Assembly (NCBI RefSeq): GCF_014298075.1
Contig: NZ_CP060418.1
Coordinates: 1,116,001 to 1,180,000 of the forward strand
Direction: 5' to 3'
Source: Enterobacter sp. JUb54
GTDB lineage: Bacteria; Pseudomonadota; Gammaproteobacteria; Enterobacterales; Enterobacteriaceae
Length of the DNA stretch: 64,000 nt
This document shows positions 57,791-64,000 of this stretch, in pieces (positions within the stretch are counted from its first letter, which is position 1; each line of letters begins with the position of its first letter). The notes beneath the pieces were generated by a model, which was not told the DNA's origin, did no database searches, and was given only the letters and a program-made list of their open reading frames with translations. A program made the translations under genes and the position numbers.

Positions 57791-58490
57791 GCAGACTGTA
57801 CTGCTCGGCCACCAACCGATAACGGTAGACCGGACGCCCGGTGGCGCCGTAGTGAATGCTGGTAAACAGAATATTTATCTGCGCCAGCCAGATCAGGTAC
57901 TTCCGGCAGGAGACGCGGGAAATATTGACCGCCACCGCCAGCTCATCGGTTGAAAACTCGGTGCCCGGATGGGCGTCAATCCACTGACACAGCGTGCGCA
58001 GCGTCTGGGCGGTCAGGCCCTTCGGCAGTTTCCGCGCGTCGCTGGCTTCCGGCGTGCTGCCGTGCAGCAGGCGGTCCACATCGGCCTGTTCATAATAGGG
58101 CTGTCCGGTCATCAGTTTGCGTTTTTCACGCCATGCGGTGAGGGCCTCTTCAAAACGCGGGAACTGGAACGGTTTGATCAGATAATCGACCACTCCGTAA
58201 TGCATCGAGGTCTGCACGGTGGCGGCATCGGCGGCGGAGGTAATCATGATCACGTCGATAGGGCGGCCGGAAGCCCGAATGGTCGGCAGCAGATCCAGCC
58301 CGCTGTCGTGCTGCATGTAGACGTCCAGCAGCACCAGATCGATCTCCAGTTCGCTATCGTTAACCATCTCCTGGGCTTTACTCAGCGTAGACGCCGTGCC
58401 ACAGCAACGGAAGCCGGAAATTCTCGCCACATACAGGCGGTTCAGTTCGGCGACCATGGCATCATCGTCAACAATTAATACATTTATCAC
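57771..58490 (-). CDS. dcuR: DcuR, CitB-family response regulator for C4-dicarboxylates
   Basis: A 239-residue regulator with a receiver domain (VLIVDDDAMVAELN, phospho-acceptor in LVLLDVYMQ) and a C-terminal helix-turn-helix (FSTDELAVAVNISRVSCRKYLIWL). Sequence and length agree closely with E. coli DcuR, which activates dcuB, fumB and frdABCD. It overlaps dcuS by four bases (ATGA) and ends tail-to-tail over apbE by 20 bases. Its likely targets are the divergent transporter-fumB and reductase-apbE operons next door. Confidence 0.95.
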   Translation of the reverse strand: MINVLIVDDDAMVAELNRLYVARISGFRCCGTASTLSKAQEMVNDSELEIDLVLLDVYMQHDSGLDLLPTIRASGRPIDVIMITSAADAATVQTSMHYGVVDYLIKPFQFPRFEEALTAWREKRKLMTGQPYYEQADVDRLLHGSTPEASDARKLPKGLTAQTLRTLCQWIDAHPGTEFSTDELAVAVNISRVSCRKYLIWLAQINILFTSIHYGATGRPVYRYRLVAEQYSLLKQYSQ

Positions 58491-60106
58491 GTACGTTTCC
58501 TTTTACTATCCCAGGGAAGATGAACAAAAAATTGGGTAAACACGCCAGGTTCTGACTCGACGGCAAGCGTACCGCCCAGCTCACGTAACTGCTGGCTGGC
58601 GAGAAACAGGCCGACGCCGCGGTTCTCACCCTTGGTAGAAAATCCTTTGTTAAAGATGGCGTCAATATTCGCGGCCGGGATCCCCGGACCGTCGTCGCTC
58701 ACTTCGCCACTTAACCAGCCGTTCTGATAGTGCAGCAACAGGCCCACTTCGCCCTCGCTCTGGCCGCTCATGGCGTCCAGCGCATTCTCAATGAGATTCC
58801 CCAGCACCGTGACCAGGACGGTGACCTGTTTTTCATTGGGGCAATCGGGCACCAGGCTCTCTTCCGCCAGATGCAGGCTGAAGCCGCGCTCTTTCGCGCG
58901 CTGAATTTTACCAATCAAAAAGCCTGCCACCACCGGTGATTTGATGCGGTGCTGAATTTCACCGATGTCCGCCTGATAAGTATGGGCGGTTTGCAGCACA
59001 TATTCCTCCAGTTTGCCGTAGCTCTTCATATTGAGCAGGCCGAGGATCACATGCAGCTTATTCATAAATTCGTGGGACGTGGTGCGCAGCGCATCGACAT
59101 AGTTCACCATCCCGTCGAGACGCTGCACCAGCTGGCTCATCTCGGTTTTATCGCGGAAGGTGCTGATGGCGCCGACGATGGCATTCTGACTGCGTACCGG
59201 CACGGTGTTGCTGATCAACAGCAGGCCGTTGCAACCCAGCTCGCGGTCATAAATCGGCTCGCCGGTTTTCAGCACCGCCTGCAGATCGGCCAGCAGCGGG
59301 GTATGATCGATCGCCTGGTCCGGGCCACTCAACAGGATCTTGCTGGCGGCGGGGTTGATCAGGTTGACCTGTCCTTCCGCATCGACCGCCACCACACCTT
59401 CTTTGAGCGAATGGAGCATCGCCTGGCGTTGCTGGAACTGGGTGGAGATCTCATGCGGTTCGAGCCCCAGCAGCACCCGCTTAAGACCGCGCACCAGGCT
59501 CCAGGTGCCAATTCCGCACACCAGGGCGCTGAACAGTACGGTCAGCAGGACGTCCCAGCGGCCGCGGGCAATCTGCTCATCCACTTTGCTAAGCGAAATG
59601 CCGACCACCACCACGCCGATTTGCTGCCGTTGGTCGTTGAATACCGGCGTAAACACACGTAGCGCCTGCGCCAGCACGCCATGGTTGATGGCGACGTTCT
59701 CTTTGCCGGCAAAGGCGGGCTGAATATCCTCGCCGATAAAACGTTTGCCGATAAGCTGCGGGTTAGGGTGCGAATAGCGCACGCCGTGCATATCGGTCAC
59801 CACGGCATACAGCAGGTCATTACGCTGGGTGATCGCCAGCGCCAGGGGCTGGATCAGCGCGCGCTCCGGCGACTGGCTCAGGGCCTGCTTCACTTCCGGC
59901 ATGTCGGAGAAGGTCCGCGCGACCGCCAGCGCCGTGTCTTTAACTCCGTCGCGGGTGGTGTCGCTGATCTGGATAAACCACAGAGCGTAAACCAGCAGCA
60001 GTACCGAACCGATGACGCTGCTGACCATCAGCGATACGGCGGTACTTAGTTTCATTCTCATCAGGCGTTTACGCACGGGTGGTATCTGGGCCGCTGAATC
60101 CTTCAT
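58487..60106 (-). CDS. dcuS: DcuS, C4-dicarboxylate/citrate-type sensor kinase
   Basis: A 539-residue CitA/DcuS-family membrane kinase. A first span (about residues 20-42) is followed by a periplasmic PAS domain with the dicarboxylate-binding pattern RYSHPN and VAINHG, then a second span, a cytoplasmic PAS domain and a kinase with H-box HEFMNKLHVILGLL and ATPase motifs NLIENALDA and DDGPGI. It closely matches E. coli DcuS. The start at 60106 has AGGGGA upstream; an earlier ATG 17 codons upstream lacks a site. It senses external fumarate, malate or succinate and phosphorylates DcuR. Confidence 0.95.
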   Translation of the reverse strand: MKDSAAQIPPVRKRLMRMKLSTAVSLMVSSVIGSVLLLVYALWFIQISDTTRDGVKDTALAVARTFSDMPEVKQALSQSPERALIQPLALAITQRNDLLYAVVTDMHGVRYSHPNPQLIGKRFIGEDIQPAFAGKENVAINHGVLAQALRVFTPVFNDQRQQIGVVVVGISLSKVDEQIARGRWDVLLTVLFSALVCGIGTWSLVRGLKRVLLGLEPHEISTQFQQRQAMLHSLKEGVVAVDAEGQVNLINPAASKILLSGPDQAIDHTPLLADLQAVLKTGEPIYDRELGCNGLLLISNTVPVRSQNAIVGAISTFRDKTEMSQLVQRLDGMVNYVDALRTTSHEFMNKLHVILGLLNMKSYGKLEEYVLQTAHTYQADIGEIQHRIKSPVVAGFLIGKIQRAKERGFSLHLAEESLVPDCPNEKQVTVLVTVLGNLIENALDAMSGQSEGEVGLLLHYQNGWLSGEVSDDGPGIPAANIDAIFNKGFSTKGENRGVGLFLASQQLRELGGTLAVESEPGVFTQFFVHLPWDSKRKRT

Positions 60107-60280
60107 GACATCCCCTGAAATAATCGGCAAGCACCTATTATCGCTGAAGGTAATCATTTCTTAAAGCAATGTAAAAAAGCCAAAAGCGGGGCGAAAGAAC
60201 CGTGAAGCGTGACCCCACTCGCAGGACATTGTGGTAAATATCCTTATAGTGAATGTGGAGTTTTTTAAAAGGAGGTTTTT

Positions 60281-61201
60281 ATGAGCAGTAAGCCAACCGC
60301 TTCAATGATGGAACGATGCCATCCCGAAACCCACCAGATAGACCGTCTCGCCACCCTGGATATGCTGACGATGTTGCATAAGGACGATCGGCAGATTGCC
60401 GACGCCATCGGGGCCTGTTTGCCGGAGATTGCCCGTCTGGTCGATAATGCCGCAGCCGCATTGAGCCGCGGAGGCCGGCTGGTGGTGGTGGGCGCCGGGT
60501 CATCCGGGCGCGCGGCATTGCAGATGGTCAGCGAGTTTGCCCCGGACGAGAAACATGCGCTGGTGGGGCTTATCGCCGGGGGGCCGGTGGCCGCGCTGCA
60601 GGAGATGGAAACCGCCGCGAACGATTATAATCTCGGTGCGCTGGAGTTACAGGCTATCGAGTTCAGCAGCAACGACATGCTGCTGGCATTGACGGTCAGC
60701 GGGCAAACCCCGTGGGTGTGGGGGGCGATGCGTCATGCCTGGTCCCTTGGCGCGCCTATCGCCGTGCTGACCCAACAGCAGAATAGTGAAGCCGCCCAGC
60801 TGGCGGATATCATTATTGCCCCGCAAACCGGGCCGGAAGCGGTGGCGGGGTATGGCAACCCGAAAGCGCAACTGGCGCAACGGCAGATCCTCGCGATGTT
60901 AGCCACCGGGCTGGCGATCCGTTCTGGCCGGGTCTACGGCAACCTGCGGGTAGACCTGCAGGCCTCCAGTCCACGCTGGGCCGAGCGGCAGATTGCCATC
61001 GTGATGACCGCGACTGGCTGTTCGCGTAGCGAGGCCAAAGCCGCGCTGGCAAGCTGTAACCAGCACTGCCGGACGGCCATCCTGATGGTGATGACCGGGC
61101 TTGACGCCTGGCAGGCGCGGGACCTGCTGGCGGAAAATAACGACCGTCTGCGCCTCGCGCTCCAGCAAAGCCAGGCCGCGACGCTGAGCCCTGCCAGTTA
61201 A
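60281..61201 (+). CDS. MurQ-like SIS-domain protein
   Basis: A 306-residue protein of the MurQ/GCKR sugar isomerase (SIS) family. The sugar-phosphate loop VVGAGSSGRAALQM and the SEFAPD segment line up with MurQ's GAGTSGRLG and SECPPT, keeping the first catalytic Glu. The MurQ motif SSRMKAGTAQK is replaced by YGNPKAQLAQRQ, so it is a divergent paralogue rather than the standard N-acetylmuramate-6-phosphate etherase. The C-terminal ATGCSRSEAKAAL helix bundle is kept. The ATG has AAGGAGG. No cell-wall recycling gene or PTS neighbour is present; the substrate is unknown. Confidence 0.85.
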   Translation: MSSKPTASMMERCHPETHQIDRLATLDMLTMLHKDDRQIADAIGACLPEIARLVDNAAAALSRGGRLVVVGAGSSGRAALQMVSEFAPDEKHALVGLIAGGPVAALQEMETAANDYNLGALELQAIEFSSNDMLLALTVSGQTPWVWGAMRHAWSLGAPIAVLTQQQNSEAAQLADIIIAPQTGPEAVAGYGNPKAQLAQRQILAMLATGLAIRSGRVYGNLRVDLQASSPRWAERQIAIVMTATGCSRSEAKAALASCNQHCRTAILMVMTGLDAWQARDLLAENNDRLRLALQQSQAATLSPAS

Positions 61202-61238
61202 TCGACGCTGGCCCACCTGAACCACGTCAATCGATCCC

Positions 61239-61269
61239 GGCGCGCTGAAGATAGCGCGCCGTTATTATT
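61239..61269 (+). terminator. Intrinsic terminator of the MurQ-like gene
   Basis: GGCGCGCT (61239-61246) pairs with AGCGCGCC (61253-61260), followed by the T-rich GTTATTATT. Confidence 0.75.
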
Positions 61270-61508
61270 TGTAGGGATATTCGATATTAGTAATTAAAGA
61301 AAGTGCTGGCGCTGGCTTATTTTCTTTGTTTATCCGCCGGTTTTATTTTTCTGCATCGGTTGTCAGGCGATATTTACTTTTTTAAGTTAAAAAAGTATTT
61401 ATTGTAAATTGATTAACTGTGCGGAAAATGTAAATGATATTTTAAAATATAATAGAAATGCGTTAACATGTTTGCACTTATTTCATTATGCTATGCGATA
61501 ATTCTATT
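61270..61508. other. AT-rich promoter region of mqo
   Basis: No gene is supported. A consensus TATAAT box lies at 61448-61453, with only a weak -35 match upstream. The ribosome site before mqo is poor. Confidence 0.5.
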
Positions 61509-63167
61509 ATGCCTGCAATTAAAAAAACGATTTTAACGATGACCGCTCTGGCGATGTTCGTCAGTTCCGCCTCTCACGCCAATACCGAATCCGCGCAAAA
61601 AACTGATTTCCTGCTGATTGGCGGCGGTATTATGAGCGCCTCTCTGGGAACCTGGCTGCAGGAATTACAGCCGGACTGGAAACAGGTGATGGTAGAGAAG
61701 CTGGACGGCGTCGCATTAGAATCGTCGAACGGCTGGAACAACGCCGGTACCGGCCACTCGGCGAATATGGAGCTGAACTACACTCCGGAGCGCCCGGACG
61801 GTTCGATTGATGTCAGCAAAGCGCTGGATATCAACGAGCAGTTTATGATCTCCCGCCAGTTCTGGACCGCCCAGGTCAAACGCGGCATTATGCACGACCC
61901 GCATACCTTTATTAATTCAACCCCGCATATGAGTTTCGTCTGGGGCGATAATGTGGACTACCTGCAAAAACGTTATAACGCATTGCAGCAAACCACGTTA
62001 TTCCAGGGAATGAAATTCTCCACCGATCACGCGCAAATTAAACAATGGGCGCCGCTGGTAATGGAAGGGCGTGACCCGCAGCAAAAAGTGGCGGCTACCT
62101 GGACGCCGGTCGGTACCGATGTGAACTACGGCGAAATTACCCGCCAGCTGATCGGTAGCCTGAAGAAAAATAGTAATTTCACGCTGCAGACCTCTGCTGA
62201 AGTCACCGAATTTAAACGTAATGCCGATAATTCCTGGCATGTGACCATTAAAAACGTCAATAGCGGCGAAGAGCAGGCGATTGATGCGAAATATGTGTTT
62301 ATCGGTGCCGGCGGCGGCGCGCTGAAATTACTGCAAAAAACCGGTATTGCGGAAGCGGATAACTACGCAGGCTTCCCGGTGGGCGGCTCATTCCTGATGA
62401 CCGAAAACCCGGCGGTCACCAGGCAGCACCTCGAGAAAGTGTACGGTCAGGCTTCCGTTGGCGCACCGCCGATGTCGGTTCCGCACCTGGACGCCCGTTA
62501 CATTGATGGTAAGCGCGTCGTACTGTTTGGGCCATTTGCCACCTTCTCGACCAAGTTCCTCAAAAACGGTTCGTTTATGGACCTGCTGAGCACCACCACC
62601 ACCGAGAACGTGCTGCCGATGACCCACGTGGGCCTCGACAACTTCGACCTGGTGAAATACCTGGTTAGCCAGGTGATGCTCAACGACGACGATCGTTTCG
62701 CCGCGCTGAAAGAGTACTACCCGGATGCCCGCAAAGAAGACTGGAAACTGATCCAGGCCGGTCAACGTGTGCAGATCATCAAGAAAGACGCCGATAAGGG
62801 CGGGGTGCTGAAGCTGGGTACCGAAGTGGTGGTCGATCAGCAGAAAACCATCTCCGCGCTGCTGGGCGCATCGCCGGGTGCTTCTACCGCAGCACCGATC
62901 ACCCTCAACGTGATTAAGCAGATGTTCCCGGAGCAGTTTGCCTCCCCGCAGTGGCAGAGCCGTATTCATGCCATCGTGCCGAGCTACGGTCAGAAGCTGA
63001 ATGACAATGCCGCGCTGACCCAGCAGGTGTGGGATGACACCGCCGCGACGCTGCAACTGGAGAAACCGCCGGTTATCGATATGAGCAAGCACGCTCCGGC
63101 CGCAACCAGCGCCCAGCCTGCTGAACCGGCCCGCGCCGAGTCTGCTCAGCACGATATGGCGCTGTAA
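61509..63167 (+). CDS. mqo: Malate:quinone oxidoreductase
   Basis: A 552-residue peripheral membrane FAD enzyme that oxidises malate and passes electrons to quinone, bypassing malate dehydrogenase. The dinucleotide motif [17 protein letters not shown] is near residue 36, and [14 protein letters not shown] and [14 protein letters not shown] are family signatures. The N-terminus ([21 protein letters not shown]) looks like a signal or membrane anchor, as in E. coli Mqo. The tail is Ala/Pro-rich. ATG codons at 61488 and 61509 are both possible; neither has a strong ribosome site. It adds a third malate-handling enzyme to the window. Confidence 0.93.
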   Translation: MPAIKKTILTMTALAMFVSSASHANTESAQKTDFLLIGGGIMSASLGTWLQELQPDWKQVMVEKLDGVALESSNGWNNAGTGHSANMELNYTPERPDGSIDVSKALDINEQFMISRQFWTAQVKRGIMHDPHTFINSTPHMSFVWGDNVDYLQKRYNALQQTTLFQGMKFSTDHAQIKQWAPLVMEGRDPQQKVAATWTPVGTDVNYGEITRQLIGSLKKNSNFTLQTSAEVTEFKRNADNSWHVTIKNVNSGEEQAIDAKYVFIGAGGGALKLLQKTGIAEADNYAGFPVGGSFLMTENPAVTRQHLEKVYGQASVGAPPMSVPHLDARYIDGKRVVLFGPFATFSTKFLKNGSFMDLLSTTTTENVLPMTHVGLDNFDLVKYLVSQVMLNDDDRFAALKEYYPDARKEDWKLIQAGQRVQIIKKDADKGGVLKLGTEVVVDQQKTISALLGASPGASTAAPITLNVIKQMFPEQFASPQWQSRIHAIVPSYGQKLNDNAALTQQVWDDTAATLQLEKPPVIDMSKHAPAATSAQPAEPARAESAQHDMAL

Positions 63168-63196
63168 TCTGACAGCAGATTATCGTTAATACCCTC

Positions 63197-63230
63197 AGGC
63201 CAGCCGGTTAACCCCGACTGGCCTTTTTTT
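63197..63230 (+). terminator. Intrinsic terminator of mqo
   Basis: AGGCCAG (63197-63203) pairs with CTGGCCT (63218-63224), followed by a run of T bases to 63230. Confidence 0.88.
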
Positions 63231-63363
63231 ATATCTTGTGGGCACCGCGCGATTCATGAATGGTGTTCATAAGCTTGATACGCCAGCGGGGGATTATCGG
63301 TCGGCACTTTACCGATAACATAGCAGTTACTTGATCGCACGCTCCCCTCGACGGATATCACTC

Positions 63364-64000
63364 ATGACTTTGCCGCACAAACAGGCCGCCAGCGGGCCGC
63401 TGTTTATTTTGATTTTAAGCGGGCTGATGGCGTTTACCTCCCTGTCCACCGACATCTATCTGCCGGCCATGCCGCTGATGGCGGCGGAACTGCAGGGCGA
63501 TGCCGAACTGACCATCACCGGTTTTCTGATAGGTTTTGCCCTTGCCCAGCTCGTGTGGGGGCCGATCAGCGATCGCCTTGGCCGCCGTACGCCGCTGCTG
63601 ATTGGCATGGTGCTGTTTATTATTGGTTCCGCCGGCTGCGCGCTTTCGACCAGCATCGATCAGATCATCTTCTGGCGGGTATTTCAGGCCCTCGGCGCCT
63701 GCACCGGGCCGATGCTGGCGCGGGCGATGGTGCGCGATCTGTTTGCTCGTACCCGCGCCGCGCAGATGCTCTCAACTCTGACCATCGTGATGGCGATTGC
63801 GCCGATTATCGGGCCGCTGATGGGCGGGCAGATGATTAAAGTCACCAGCTGGCATGCCATCTTCTGGCTGCTGGTGGTGATTGGCCTGCTGATGTTACTG
63901 GCATTGCGCTGGTTGCCGGAAACGCTGCCGCCGGAGCGTCGTCAGCAGGGATCGCCGTTGAAAGCCTTCCATCACTACGGGCTGCTGCTGAAAAATCGTA
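63364..64000 (+). CDS. Bcr/CflA-family MFS drug exporter, partial
   Basis: The first 212 codons of a DHA1-type MFS transporter; the frame is open at the right edge. Helix 1 ends with STDIYLPAMPLMAAEL, the Bcr/CflA hallmark, and motif A (WGPISDRLGRRTPLLIG) follows helix 2. Motif C-like IAPIIGPLMGG lies near residue 145. About six helices are present, half of the expected twelve. The start at 63364 (MTLPHKQAASGPLF) comes 133 bases after the mqo terminator. Chloramphenicol, bicyclomycin or sulfonamide export is typical of the family, but the substrate is unknown. Confidence 0.9.
   Translation, partial: MTLPHKQAASGPLFILILSGLMAFTSLSTDIYLPAMPLMAAELQGDAELTITGFLIGFALAQLVWGPISDRLGRRTPLLIGMVLFIIGSAGCALSTSIDQIIFWRVFQALGACTGPMLARAMVRDLFARTRAAQMLSTLTIVMAIAPIIGPLMGGQMIKVTSWHAIFWLLVVIGLLMLLALRWLPETLPPERRQQGSPLKAFHHYGLLLKNR

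Overview
The window looks like a chromosomal segment of an enterobacterium of the Klebsiella pneumoniae complex, near the replication terminus. This is inferred from high-GC coding sequence, proteins that closely match remembered E. coli K-12 orthologues, and cargo typical of Klebsiella: a pca operon, a soluble fumarate reductase with its own ApbE, and abg genes beside pca. A tus gene with an adjacent Ter site places it in the terminus region. No tRNA, rRNA, insertion sequence, prophage or CRISPR array was seen.

Layout. 1-3.6 kb: a partial family 1 glycosidase behind a 47-bp perfect palindrome, then blr, ydgJ and add. 3.7-8.5 kb: a block that E. coli lacks between add and malY, made of a DgcJ-like diguanylate cyclase with a possible 38-residue upstream ORF, yedEF, an interspersed-repeat-like element and a ZntB-like CorA transporter. 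8.5-29.2 kb: a stretch collinear with E. coli, malY-malX-malI, ydgA, manA, fumA, fumC, tus/Ter, rstBA, ydgC, folM, ydgI, ydgH and pntAB. 29.2-38.9 kb: a second E. coli-like block, a YdiH-like protein, uspE, fnr, ogt, a structured leader with a 42-residue membrane protein, abgTBA/abgR and smrA. 38.9-44.9 kb: pcaR and pcaIJFBDC, the lower beta-ketoadipate pathway. 45-50 kb: an MscS-family channel and a MarR/HlyD/MFS efflux operon. 50.1-60.1 kb: a fumarate module, described below. 60.3-64 kb: a MurQ-like SIS protein, mqo and a truncated Bcr/CflA-type exporter.

How the genes work together. The most coherent accessory system is the fumarate module. A dicarboxylate carrier of the CitT/TtdT type and a second class I fumarase are transcribed leftward. 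An OYE-FMN_bind-FAD fumarate reductase and its FMN transferase ApbE are transcribed rightward, and a DcuS/DcuR two-component system closes the locus. The divergent promoter region holds a perfect FNR box, and a 26-codon ORF precedes the reductase with an ATGA overlap. Together they would import C4-dicarboxylate, make fumarate from malate and use it as a soluble electron sink under anaerobic, dicarboxylate-sensing control. FumA and the second fumarase are near-identical and in opposite orientation about 33 kb apart, with Ter between them. The abg genes release p-aminobenzoate and the pca genes degrade protocatechuate-derived intermediates, but pcaGH and any aminobenzoate hydroxylase are absent here.

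Limits. All assignments come from reading the sequence and remembered family features. No database search, alignment or folding program was run.
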